DNA from: Candidatus Nitrosymbiomonas sp.
Lineage (GTDB): Bacteria > Sysuimicrobiota > Sysuimicrobiia > Sysuimicrobiales > Humicultoraceae
Direction of reading: 5' to 3'
Assembly: GCA_020724185.1 (NCBI GenBank)
Contig: DYHL01000029.1
Span: 1 to 16,035, forward strand
Length of the DNA: 16,035 nucleotides
Shown: positions 1 through 6,680 of the stretch, piece by piece
How positions within the stretch are numbered: position 1 is the stretch's first letter
Layout of the letters: the number at the start of each line of letters is the position of its first letter
The notes under the pieces: generated by a model
What the model saw: the letters and a program-made list of their open reading frames with translations, nothing else
Database searches by the model: none
Told to the model about the DNA's origin: nothing
Made by a program: the position numbers and the translations under genes

Positions 1-55
1 TCGTACGCCGACACGGTTATCAACGGGGCTTGACAGCAGAGCCTTCATAGAAGGT

Positions 56-61
56 AGGAGG
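56..61 (+). promoter_or_regulatory. Shine-Dalgarno of sufS (decides a TTG start)
   Basis: A perfect AGGAGG lies seven bases upstream of TTG at 69. The GTG at 61 runs into a stop codon after five codons, so the TTG is the only well-placed start. Confidence 0.8.
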
Positions 62-68
62 TGCGCCC

Positions 69-1334
69 TTGGCTCTAGGTGCCGGCATCCGTGACGACTT
101 CCCGCTCTTGAGCCATACGGTGGGCGGGAAACCTCTGGTTTATCTCGACAGCGCGGCGACCTCGCAGAAGCCGCGCCAGGTGCTGGAGGCCCTCTCCGAG
201 CACTACCGCTGCTGCAACGCCAATGTCCACCGGGGCATCTACTGGCTGGCCGAGGAGGCCACCGCCAGGTACGAGGAGGCTCGTGCCAATCTCGCCTCCT
301 TTTTCGGCGCTGCGCGGTCTGAGGAGATTGTCTTCACAAGGGGCACCACCGAGGCGCTCAACCTGGTGGCCGCGACCTGGGGCCGCGCCCACCTGGGCCC
401 GGGCGACGAGATCCTCCTCACCGAGATGGAGCACCACAGCAACATCGTGCCCTGGCAGATGCTGGCGGCCGAGCGCGGGGCCATCTTGAAGTACGTTCCC
501 GTTACCGGCGAAGGCCGGCTCGACCTCGACGCCTTCGACCGGCTGCTTGCCGGCCGGACGAAGCTCGTGGGGCTGGTTCATCAGTCCAACGTCTTGGGCA
601 CGATCAACCCGGTCAGGGAGATCGCAGACCGGGCGCACGAGGCGGGCGCGCTCGTCGTCGTTGACGCGGCCCAGAGCGCGCCGCACCAGTCGGTAGACGT
701 AGCGGCGCTGGGCGCCGACTTCCTGGCGTTCTCCGGGCACAAGATGCTGGGGCCCATGGGCATCGGAGGGCTGTGGGCCCGCTATGCGCTGCTTGACGCG
801 ATGCCACCCTACCACGGTGGGGGCGAGATGATCACCAGCGTGGGTCTCGACCGGTCCACCTACAAGGACCCGCCGCACAAGTTCGAGGCCGGAACCCCCA
901 ACGTGGCGGATGCGATCGCGCTGGGCGTGGCGGTGGACTACATGCGGCAGGTTGGCCTTGAAGCGATCAGCGAGCACGTGCACGACCTCACGGCTTACGC
1001 GCTCCTGCGGCTGAAGGAGGTCCCTGGGTTGGTGATATACGGGCCCCAGACGGCCACGGACCGGGGCGGCGCCGTTTCCTTCACGCTGGACTGCGTCCAT
1101 CCCCATGACATCGCCCAGGTCCTCGACGGCGAGGGCATCGCCGTGCGCGCCGGTCACCACTGCGCCGAGCCGCTGCACCGGCGGTTTGGGATACCGGCCT
1201 CCGCCCGCGCCAGCTTCCACCTGTACAACACAAGGGCGGAGGTGGACGCGTTGGTCGAGGGGCTGCTCAAGGTACGCCGCCTCTTTGCGCGGTCTTCCTC
1301 CGCGGCAAAGGAGGACGCGCATGGCGCTGGATGA
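69..1334 (+). CDS. sufS: Cysteine desulfurase SufS (PLP-dependent)
   Basis: This 421-residue protein is a group II cysteine desulfurase. It removes sulfur from L-cysteine as an enzyme-bound persulfide for cytosolic Fe-S cluster assembly. The PLP lysine is visible in SGHKMLGP (K225), the catalytic cysteine in RAGHHCAEP (C365), and the N-terminal DSAATSQKP segment and the HQSNVLG segment are typical of SufS. Length is normal for the family with a short C-terminal extension. It starts at TTG, chosen because a perfect AGGAGG sits seven bases upstream. The last 14 bases overlap sufU, so the two are probably translationally coupled. The usual sufB and sufD partners are not in the window and may lie upstream; the first 33 bases could be the tail of such a gene (a ten-codon frame ending in TGA at 31-33) but cannot be identified. 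NifS-type desulfurase is less likely because SufU follows. Confidence 0.95.
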   Translation: MALGAGIRDDFPLLSHTVGGKPLVYLDSAATSQKPRQVLEALSEHYRCCNANVHRGIYWLAEEATARYEEARANLASFFGAARSEEIVFTRGTTEALNLVAATWGRAHLGPGDEILLTEMEHHSNIVPWQMLAAERGAILKYVPVTGEGRLDLDAFDRLLAGRTKLVGLVHQSNVLGTINPVREIADRAHEAGALVVVDAAQSAPHQSVDVAALGADFLAFSGHKMLGPMGIGGLWARYALLDAMPPYHGGGEMITSVGLDRSTYKDPPHKFEAGTPNVADAIALGVAVDYMRQVGLEAISEHVHDLTAYALLRLKEVPGLVIYGPQTATDRGGAVSFTLDCVHPHDIAQVLDGEGIAVRAGHHCAEPLHRRFGIPASARASFHLYNTRAEVDALVEGLLKVRRLFARSSSAAKEDAHGAG

Positions 1335-1746
1335 TCTCTACCGCGAGGTGATCCTCGACCACCACGCGCACCCCCGCAACCGGGGCAGGCTGGAGCCGAA
1401 CGACGTAGCCGTGGAAGGCGCAAACCCGCTGTGCGGGGACGAGCTGATGCTCTACCTGAACCTCCGGGACGGTCGGGTCGAGGAGGTACGCTTCGAGGGG
1501 CACGGGTGCGCGATCAGCCAGGCCTCGGCCTCGATGATGACCGAGGCGATCAAGGGCAGGACGCTGGACGAGGTCCGGGCGCTGGTCGCAGCGCTTAAGG
1601 GCATGATGCGCGGCGAGGAGCCCGGCGAGGAAGTGGGCGATCTCATCGCGCTGCAGGGAGTACGCAAGTTCCCCGTACGGGTCAAGTGCGCGACGCTGCC
1701 GTGGGTCTCGCTGGAGCAGGGCCTGGACGAGTATGCTGCGCGCTAG
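1321..1746 (+). CDS. sufU: SufU, sulfur acceptor/Fe-S assembly protein
   Basis: The 141-residue product is an IscU-fold protein of the SufU class, which accepts persulfide sulfur from SufS through a zinc-ligand exchange. Zinc ligands are visible as C38 and D40 in NPLCGDE, C63 in GHGCAISQAS and C123 in KCATLPW. The acidic insertion between the second and third cysteine (about residues 95-110) is characteristic of SufU rather than IscU. The ATG at 1321 is preceded by AAAGGAGG (1307-1314) with a six-base spacer; longer in-frame starts inside sufS lack this and would add a non-homologous N-terminus. It overlaps sufS by 14 bases. Its stop codon overlaps the stop of the converging transketolase gene, leaving no room for a separate terminator. 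Confidence 0.94.
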   Translation: MALDDLYREVILDHHAHPRNRGRLEPNDVAVEGANPLCGDELMLYLNLRDGRVEEVRFEGHGCAISQASASMMTEAIKGRTLDEVRALVAALKGMMRGEEPGEEVGDLIALQGVRKFPVRVKCATLPWVSLEQGLDEYAAR

Positions 1747-2711
1747 GGCGCCCTCTTCCGACTGACCGCCCGCCGGGCGGCGGCGGCGATCTCGCCCGCG
1801 GTAAGACCGTAGGCCTCCATCAGAGGTCTGGGTGGTCCTGACTCGCCGAACCTATCCTGGACCCCCACGCGCTCGACGCCCACCGGGTGATGGGCGGCGA
1901 CCATCTCGCAGACGGCCCCTCCCAGCCCTCCGTAGATCGTGTGTTCCTCTGCCGTGACGATGGCGCCGGTCTCGCGCGCCGCCGCCAGGATCGCTGTCAC
2001 GTCGAGTGGCTTGAGGGTAGAGACGTTGAGCACGCGCGCGGAGATGCCCTCTGCCTCCAACAGACGGGCGGCTTCCAGCGCTTCGGCGACCATGATCCCA
2101 CAGGCCGCCAGCGTTACGTCGCTGCCGTCGCGCAGCACCGGGGCCTTCCCGATCGAGAACCGGTAGGAGTCGTCAAAGAGAACGGGTACACCGACGCGCC
2201 CCAGCCGCACGTACACCGGGCCGACGTGTTCCGCCACCGCGCGGATCACCTGCGCCGTCTCCACCGCGTCGGCTGGGACGATCACGGTCATTCTCGCCAG
2301 GGACCGCATCATCGCCAGCTCTTCCACCGCTTGCGCGCTCATCCCGTCTTCGCCCACGGTCAGGCCGCCGTGGGTGCTAACCAGCTTGACGTTGAGGCCG
2401 GTCTGCGCGACCAGCACCCTGATCTGGTCGTAGCACCGCCCCGGTGAAAAGGCGGCGAACGAGCTGACGAATGGAATCTTGCCACAGGTGGCCAGGCCTG
2501 CTGCCACGCCGACCATGTTCTGCTCGGCGATCCCACACTCGAAGAAGCGATCGGGATACTCCGCCGCGAACGCCTCCAGCCGGTTGGAGTCGCGCAGGTC
2601 GCCGGTGAGCGCCACGACGCGCGGATTGTCCCGGGCTACCTCGACGATTGCCTCACCGTAGGCGTCCCGGGTTGGTTTCGTAGCCGCAGTCCGTGCCAGC
2701 GTGATCGCCAT
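1743..2711 (-). CDS. Transketolase, C-terminal subunit
   Basis: This 322-residue protein carries the pyrimidine-binding and C-terminal domains of a split transketolase. Together with the upstream N-terminal subunit it would transfer two-carbon ketol units in the non-oxidative pentose phosphate pathway or in a pentose cycle. The glutamate that activates thiamine diphosphate is visible in ECGIAEQN (E63). The STHGGLTVGEDG segment (about residues 112-123) and the GGLGGAVCE segment near residue 280 are conserved in this half. The ATG start lies six bases after the stop of the N-terminal subunit gene, with a G-rich stretch as ribosome site inside that gene, so the two are co-translated at about equal levels. 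A DXP synthase was considered; the two-gene split and the short C-terminal half fit transketolase better. The stop overlaps sufU on the other strand. Confidence 0.93.
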   Translation of the reverse strand: MAITLARTAATKPTRDAYGEAIVEVARDNPRVVALTGDLRDSNRLEAFAAEYPDRFFECGIAEQNMVGVAAGLATCGKIPFVSSFAAFSPGRCYDQIRVLVAQTGLNVKLVSTHGGLTVGEDGMSAQAVEELAMMRSLARMTVIVPADAVETAQVIRAVAEHVGPVYVRLGRVGVPVLFDDSYRFSIGKAPVLRDGSDVTLAACGIMVAEALEAARLLEAEGISARVLNVSTLKPLDVTAILAAARETGAIVTAEEHTIYGGLGGAVCEMVAAHHPVGVERVGVQDRFGESGPPRPLMEAYGLTAGEIAAAARRAVSRKRAP

Positions 2712-2717
2712 TCGACG

Positions 2718-3554
2718 CTACCCCCGCGGTCCTCTGTCCAGTTCAGCAAGCGCGCGTGCCAGCTCGTCCTCGGTCAGCGCCTTGCCGTGGTATCCTGCTA
2801 CGCCCTCCAGGAACGAGACCCCCTTACCCTTGATGGTGCGCGCGACAATCGCATGCGGCCGCCCAGCGGCGGCTGCCGCCCGGTCCAGCGCGGAGATGAT
2901 CGCCCCCATCTCGTGGCCGTCTATCTCCTGCACGTCCCAGTTGAACGCCCGCCACTTGTCGGCGAGGGGGTCCAGGCGGATGCGCTCCTCGGTGCGGCCG
3001 GTCTGCTGGATGCCGTTGCGATCCACGATGGCTGTCAGGTTGTCCAGCCCGTAGTGAGCGGCGAACATGGCGCCTTCCCAGACAGAACCCTCCTGGCACT
3101 CGCCGTCGCCCAGCACAGCGTACACGCGGTAGGGGCGTCCGTCGCGCTTACCGGCAAGCGCCATGCCGATCGCGGCCGAGAACCCCAAACCCAGCGAGCC
3201 TGTGGAGATTTCCACCCCGGGCGTTCGGGCCATGTCAGGGTGCCCCTGTAAAATGCTGCCCATCCGGCGCATCGTCCACAGGTGAGCGGGGTCGAAGTAG
3301 CCGCACTCGGCCAGAACCACGTACCAGGCAGGGCAGGCGTGTCCCTTGCTGAGGGCGACGCGGTCGCGGTCGGGCCACGCCGGATTCCTCGGATCGTGCC
3401 GCAACTGATGGAAGTAGAGCGCAGTCAGGAGGTCAATGACCGAGAGCGAGCCGCCCGGGTGCCCGGAACCGGCGCGGGTTATGATCTTCAGAATTGTCTT
3501 GCGAAAGGCATGGGCGCGCGATCGTAGCGCGCCTAGATCCACTTCACGATTCAT
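2718..3554 (-). CDS. Transketolase, N-terminal (ThDP diphosphate-binding) subunit
   Basis: This 278-residue protein is the thiamine diphosphate-binding half of transketolase. The substrate-site motif SGHPGGS is at residues 30-36 and the SKGHACPAWY segment at about 69-78. The ThDP/metal signature begins with GDGECQEG (149-156) and ends with VDRN (177-180). The FLEG-GYHGKAL end (about 249-260) is also typical. Split transketolases of about 280 plus 320 residues are common in archaea, Firmicutes, Thermotogae and Chloroflexi. It is the first gene of a two-gene operon and diverges from nuoB. The ribosome site before ATG is only a weak G-run, and I found no convincing promoter for this strand. The gene order N then C and the six-base gap indicate a heterodimeric enzyme. 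Confidence 0.94.
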   Translation of the reverse strand: MNREVDLGALRSRAHAFRKTILKIITRAGSGHPGGSLSVIDLLTALYFHQLRHDPRNPAWPDRDRVALSKGHACPAWYVVLAECGYFDPAHLWTMRRMGSILQGHPDMARTPGVEISTGSLGLGFSAAIGMALAGKRDGRPYRVYAVLGDGECQEGSVWEGAMFAAHYGLDNLTAIVDRNGIQQTGRTEERIRLDPLADKWRAFNWDVQEIDGHEMGAIISALDRAAAAAGRPHAIVARTIKGKGVSFLEGVAGYHGKALTEDELARALAELDRGPRG

Positions 3555-3711
3555 GTTGGCCCCCGCGCGCAGGATGCGCGACAGATGAACGACGACTCTA
3601 GGTTCTGCGAAGAAAGTTCGTTCACCTCCACCGGCTGCGGCGGAACTTGGTCATGGTGTGCAGCTGCCGCAGCCGGGCCAGGTGCGGCCCAAACCCGTGC
3701 CATAGTTGTGT

Positions 3712-3740
3712 TTGACGGTCATCGTGACCGGTGCTACCAT
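3712..3740 (+). promoter_or_regulatory. Sigma-70-type promoter with internal dyad, upstream of nuoB
   Basis: TTGACG (3712-3717) is followed after exactly 17 bases by TACCAT (3735-3740), and TGC directly precedes the -10 box, giving an extended -10. The expected start is near 3747, leaving a leader of about 70 bases before nuoB. A perfect 6+3+6 inverted repeat, CGGTCA-TCG-TGACCG (3716-3730), fills most of the spacer and overlaps the -35 edge, which is a typical repressor operator position. The rest of the 261-base divergent region (3555-3815) shows nothing else I could support. Confidence 0.55.
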
Positions 3741-3815
3741 GAGTGCGGTTTTCTCAGTTCCGGATCGGGCGTCCAGGGGCGCGACCGCGCCCATAATCTC
3801 CCTGGGGAGGAGCGC

Positions 3816-4379
3816 ATGATAACCGCGCAACAGCGGGATCTTGTCCAGTCATCGAGGCCTGCGTCCGTAGAGAAGGCAATTGACGTTCTGGACCGGCTGC
3901 GCGGCGGCAGCGTCGTGCTCACCAAGGTTGAGACGCTGCTCAACTGGAGCCGCGCCGCCAGCCTGTGGCCGCTGGGCTTTGGGCTGGCGTGCTGCGCGAT
4001 CGAGATGATGGCCGCCTTTGCCGGCCGGTTCGACCTCGACCGCATGGGCGTGATACCCCGGGCGACGCCTCGCCAGGCCGACCTGATGATCGTGGCAGGG
4101 CGCTGCACCATCAAGATGGCGCCGATCACGCGCCGGTTGTGGGAGCAGATGCCCGAGCCCAAGTACGTGATCTCCATGGGGTCTTGCGCGACCTGCGGCG
4201 GTCCGTTCTACTACGACAACTACTCGATCCTCAAGGGCGTTGACCAGATCGTTCCGGTGGACGTCTACATTCCCGGCTGCCCGCCGCGGCCTGAGGCCCT
4301 GATCGAGGGGATCCTGAAGCTCCAGGAGAAGATCAAGGCAGGGCCGTTCCTCCGCCGCGTCGCGGCGGAAGGGGCCTAG
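3816..4379 (+). CDS. nuoB: NADH-quinone oxidoreductase subunit B (NuoB, N2 cluster)
   Basis: The 187-residue product is the complex I subunit that holds Fe-S cluster N2 next to the quinone site. The tandem cysteines are in GLACCAIEM (C59, C60), with the other two ligands in GSCATCGG (C124) and PGCPPRPE (C155), at the spacing expected for the family. It is a peripheral-arm protein at the membrane interface. The ATG at 3816 follows GGGGAGG with a five-base spacer; the frame is open upstream to 3585, but that segment is cysteine-rich, unlike any NuoB, and spans the promoter. It is the first gene of a nuoB-D-I-C operon. nuoA, which normally precedes nuoB, is missing here. Length and residues look intact. 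Confidence 0.95.
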   Translation: MITAQQRDLVQSSRPASVEKAIDVLDRLRGGSVVLTKVETLLNWSRAASLWPLGFGLACCAIEMMAAFAGRFDLDRMGVIPRATPRQADLMIVAGRCTIKMAPITRRLWEQMPEPKYVISMGSCATCGGPFYYDNYSILKGVDQIVPVDVYIPGCPPRPEALIEGILKLQEKIKAGPFLRRVAAEGA

Positions 4380-4394
4380 GGGCGGGTCGGTACG

Positions 4395-5498
4395 GTGGCG
4401 CTGCGCACCGAAGAGCTGATGCTCAACATGGGCCCCCAGCACCCCAGCACGCACGGGGTGCTGCGCCTGCTGGTAACCCTTGACGGCGAGAACATCGTGA
4501 ACGCAAGGCCGTACATCGGCTACCTGCACTCTTCCGTCGAGAAGATGATGGAGCACCGGACCTACCTCCAGAACGTGGCGCTTGTGGACCGCGGGTTGGA
4601 CTACCTGACGGCCCTGGCCAACGAGGAGGCCTACCTGCTGGCCGTGGAGCGGCTCGGCGGGATCGAGGTTCCCCCGCGCGCCCGCTGGATACGCACACTC
4701 ATGTTGGAACTCCAGCGGATCTCAAGCCACCTGGTGTGGCTGGGGACCTGGGGGAACGACATCGGGGCCACGACGGTCTTCCTGTACTGCTTCCGCGAGC
4801 GTGAGCGCCTCCTGGACCTCTTCGAGCAGGCCACCGGCGGGCGGCTGCACTACGTTTACTTCCGCCCGGGCGGCGTCTATAAGGACCTGCCGGCGGGCTG
4901 GACGGACCGGGTCCTTGAGTTCTGCGACGAGTTCCCCGGTCACCTTCAAGAGTATGGCGAACTGCTGACCGGCAACCCGATCTTCCTGGCGCGCGTGCAG
5001 GGCGTGGGGGTCCTGCCCAAGGACGCCGCCATCAACATGGGCGCGTGCGGCCCCGTGGCCCGCGCCTCCGGGATATCGTTTGACGTCCGCAAGGCCTTTC
5101 CGTACGAGGCCTACGGAGAGGTGGAATTTGACGTCCCGACCCAGGAGGCAGGTGACTGCTTCGCCCGGTACCTGGTGCGCATGGAGGAGATGAGGCAGAG
5201 CGTGCGCATCGTCCGGCAGGCGATCGCTCGCATGCCAGATGGGGAGATCCGCGCCAAGGTCCCGGTGGCGGTCAAGCTGCCGCGGGGTGAGATCTACGCG
5301 CGCACCGAATCCCCGCGCGGGGATCTCGGGGTCTACCTGGTGAGCGAGGGGGCCGACCGGCCCTACCGGCTCAAGGTCCGCGCGCCGTCGTTTGCCAACC
5401 TCTACGCGCTCTCTGAGATGATGCGCGGCTGGAAGGTGGCGGACATCATCGCGATCCTGGGCACGGCAGACATCGTCCTTTCGGACGTGGATCGGTAG
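4395..5498 (+). CDS. nuoD: NADH-quinone oxidoreductase subunit D (NuoD, 49 kDa)
   Basis: This 367-residue protein is the 49-kDa subunit that forms the quinone cavity with NuoB. The N-terminal MGPQHPSTHGVLR segment (from residue 12, with H16 and H20), the EHRTYLQN segment, and the C-terminal DIVLSDVDR are family hallmarks. It lacks the paired CxxC motifs that bind nickel-iron in the homologous hydrogenase large subunits, so it is a true complex I subunit and not a group 4 hydrogenase. It begins with GTG fifteen bases after nuoB, with a modest GGGGCGGG ribosome site. The position after GYLH is SS instead of the more usual TG or RG; this position varies in the family. It is a separate gene, not fused to NuoC as in Escherichia coli. 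Confidence 0.95.
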   Translation: MALRTEELMLNMGPQHPSTHGVLRLLVTLDGENIVNARPYIGYLHSSVEKMMEHRTYLQNVALVDRGLDYLTALANEEAYLLAVERLGGIEVPPRARWIRTLMLELQRISSHLVWLGTWGNDIGATTVFLYCFRERERLLDLFEQATGGRLHYVYFRPGGVYKDLPAGWTDRVLEFCDEFPGHLQEYGELLTGNPIFLARVQGVGVLPKDAAINMGACGPVARASGISFDVRKAFPYEAYGEVEFDVPTQEAGDCFARYLVRMEEMRQSVRIVRQAIARMPDGEIRAKVPVAVKLPRGEIYARTESPRGDLGVYLVSEGADRPYRLKVRAPSFANLYALSEMMRGWKVADIIAILGTADIVLSDVDR

Positions 5499-5505
5499 GC
5501 GGAGC

Positions 5506-5985
5506 ATGGCAGAACTCGCCGAACGCGCGTGGGAGGCGGTGGTCGGTCTGGCAACCGGGCTGCGGGTGACGCTGCGGGCCCTGGGGGCCAAGAAGAACAC
5601 GGTCATGTATCCGATCGAGAGACTTGACGTTTCCCCGAACTGGCACGGCCTCCTGGCCCTGCCCGTGGATCCCGCGACGGGAAAGGACAAGTGCATCATC
5701 TGCTTCCAGTGCGAGCGCGTCTGTCCCGATCGCTGCATCCACATTGAGGCAACCGGCAAGGGGAAGGAGCGCCTGCTTACCCGCTTTGACATCGAGATGG
5801 ACAAGTGCTGCTACTGCGCGCTGTGCGTCGAGGTCTGCCCGACCGAGGCGATCGTCTTCGTTCCCCTCTACGAGGCCAGCACCCGCGACCGGAACAGGTT
5901 GCTCTATGACCTAGACGATTTACACCGGGCGGACTCGAAGGAACCGGTTGCGCGTGGGATATTCTCGGTGGGAGGACGGTCGTGA
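5506..5985 (+). CDS. nuoI: NADH-quinone oxidoreductase subunit I (NuoI, 2x 4Fe-4S)
   Basis: The 159-residue product is the ferredoxin-like complex I subunit carrying clusters N6a and N6b, which pass electrons toward N2 in NuoB. Two CxxCxxCxxxCP motifs are visible, at C63-C66-C69-C73 and C101-C104-C107-C111. The N-terminal amphipathic stretch and the MYPIERLDVSPNWHG segment (34-48) are typical for NuoI. The ATG lies seven bases after the nuoD stop, with a GGCGGAG ribosome site. Its stop overlaps the GTG of nuoC by four bases. In most bacteria nuoI sits next to nuoH; here it is directly between nuoD and nuoC and no nuoH is present. Confidence 0.94.
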   Translation: MAELAERAWEAVVGLATGLRVTLRALGAKKNTVMYPIERLDVSPNWHGLLALPVDPATGKDKCIICFQCERVCPDRCIHIEATGKGKERLLTRFDIEMDKCCYCALCVEVCPTEAIVFVPLYEASTRDRNRLLYDLDDLHRADSKEPVARGIFSVGGRS

Positions 5986-6575
5986 GCTGGGAGCTCGTTG
6001 AGCATCTGCGGGCCCGCTTTCCCGAGGTGGAGCCCTTCCCGCGCGGGGAACCATCCCCGGCGGAGGAGCCGACGGCGCACAAGCACGACGCCGCGAAGGC
6101 GCCGGTCCACCACGTGCCCGGCGCCGTGGTGCCCGCGGGCCGTCTAGCGGAGATCTGCCGCGTCGTGCGGGATGAGGCGCCGTTCCTGCTGGACTACTGC
6201 TCGTTCGTGACCGGCGTGGACCGCCCCGAGACCGGGCAGATCGAGGTGGTCTACCATCTCTTCTCGATGACCGCTCGTCACGGACTGCTGCTGAAGGTAA
6301 GGGTGCCGCGCGACAATCCTCGTGTGCCCAGCGTCAGCGGCATTTGGAGCGCGGCAAACTGGCACGAGCGGGAAGCCTACGACCTGTTCGGGATCGCATT
6401 TGACGGCCATCCCGATCTTCGGCGGATCATGATGACCGACGACTGGGTCGGTCACCCCTTGCGCAAGGACTACGTCTACGAGGATCCGCGATGGCTGGTA
6501 GACCTGGTGGCGCAACGCCAGCGCGAGGCCGAGGGGCTCGGACCGGGCGAGCGGGCTGACCCGGGCCTGTCCTAG
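5982..6575 (+). CDS. nuoC: NADH-quinone oxidoreductase subunit C (NuoC, 30 kDa)
   Basis: This 197-residue protein is the 30-kDa complex I subunit. The signature is unmistakable: ANWHEREAYDLFGI (125-138), GHPDLRRIMM (142-151) and DDWVGHPLRKDYVYE (153-167). It is a structural subunit that contacts NuoD and NuoB. It starts at GTG, sharing a GTGA overlap with nuoI, with GGGAGG six bases upstream. The N-terminal 50 residues are unusual in being rich in proline, glutamate and histidine (HKHDAAKAPVHH at 33-44), so they are probably a flexible extension before the conserved domain. It is the last gene of the operon, whereas nuoC normally sits between nuoB and nuoD. Confidence 0.95.
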   Translation: MSWELVEHLRARFPEVEPFPRGEPSPAEEPTAHKHDAAKAPVHHVPGAVVPAGRLAEICRVVRDEAPFLLDYCSFVTGVDRPETGQIEVVYHLFSMTARHGLLLKVRVPRDNPRVPSVSGIWSAANWHEREAYDLFGIAFDGHPDLRRIMMTDDWVGHPLRKDYVYEDPRWLVDLVAQRQREAEGLGPGERADPGLS

Positions 6576-6584
6576 CACGCCAGA

Positions 6585-6611
6585 GCGCCCCGGTATCCTT
6601 AGCCGGGGCGC
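6585..6611 (+). terminator. GC-rich hairpin after nuoC
   Basis: A perfect nine-base-pair stem, GCGCCCCGG/CCGGGGCGC, with a nine-base loop lies ten bases after the nuoC stop. A second small hairpin (GTGC-TTTC-GCAC core) follows at 6612-6625. No T-tract follows either, so termination may be weak, of the type lacking a U-tract, or the hairpin may protect the mRNA end. Confidence 0.5.
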
Positions 6612-6650
6612 CGTGCTTTCGCACGCGGCTTGACGGAATCTTTGGGGTGG

Positions 6651-6680
6651 TCTGATAGGTTATCTGATATAAGAGACCTG
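6651..6680 (+). promoter_or_regulatory. Extended -10 promoter, probably leaderless, with direct repeat
   Basis: TATAAG (6668-6673) is preceded directly by TGA, giving an extended -10. The ATG of the next gene lies eight bases beyond the box, where transcription would begin, so the mRNA is probably leaderless. No good -35 is seen at the right distance. The heptamer TCTGATA occurs twice, at 6651-6657 and 6663-6669, twelve bases apart, the second copy overlapping the -10 box. This A/T-rich island stands out in a GC-rich surrounding. Confidence 0.45.

Noticed and set aside
30..35. Perfect TTGACA upstream of sufS
   Set aside because: No acceptable -10 box occurs 15-19 bases downstream, and the region may be the tail of an upstream suf gene, so an internal promoter is not supported.
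1105..1320. Longer start for sufU within sufS
   Set aside because: The extension is a frame-shifted reading of sufS and lacks similarity to any SufU; ATG 1321 has AAAGGAGG at the right distance.
75..1322. Long antisense open frame opposite sufS (also opposite nuoD/nuoI at 4722-5804, opposite lpd at 8718-9677 and opposite the moeZ-like and first dehydrogenase genes at 10521-12919)
   Set aside because: High GC content leaves few stops in shadow frames; the translations are Arg/His/Pro-rich, low in recognisable motifs and fully covered by well-identified genes on the other strand.
3555..3635. Short minus-strand leader frame and promoter before the transketolase pair
   Set aside because: A 24-codon GTG frame ends over the transketolase ATG, but its ribosome site touches the start codon and the only -10-like box (TAGAGT) has no -35 partner.
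3585..3815. In-frame upstream extension of nuoB
   Set aside because: The frame is open, but the translated segment is rich in Cys, Gly and Ala, resembles no NuoB N-terminus, and spans the promoter. The ATG at 3816 has a strong ribosome site.
4395..5498. NuoD as a group 4 hydrogenase large subunit
   Set aside because: The N- and C-terminal CxxC pairs needed for the nickel-iron centre are absent; the ends match complex I NuoD.
6630..6680. TTG 6630 as start of the Mo-enzyme gene and TTGACG at 6630-6635 as its -35
   Set aside because: The TTG has no ribosome site and abuts the hairpin. The TTGACG has no good -10 at 16-18 bases; the extended -10 at 6665-6673 is better.
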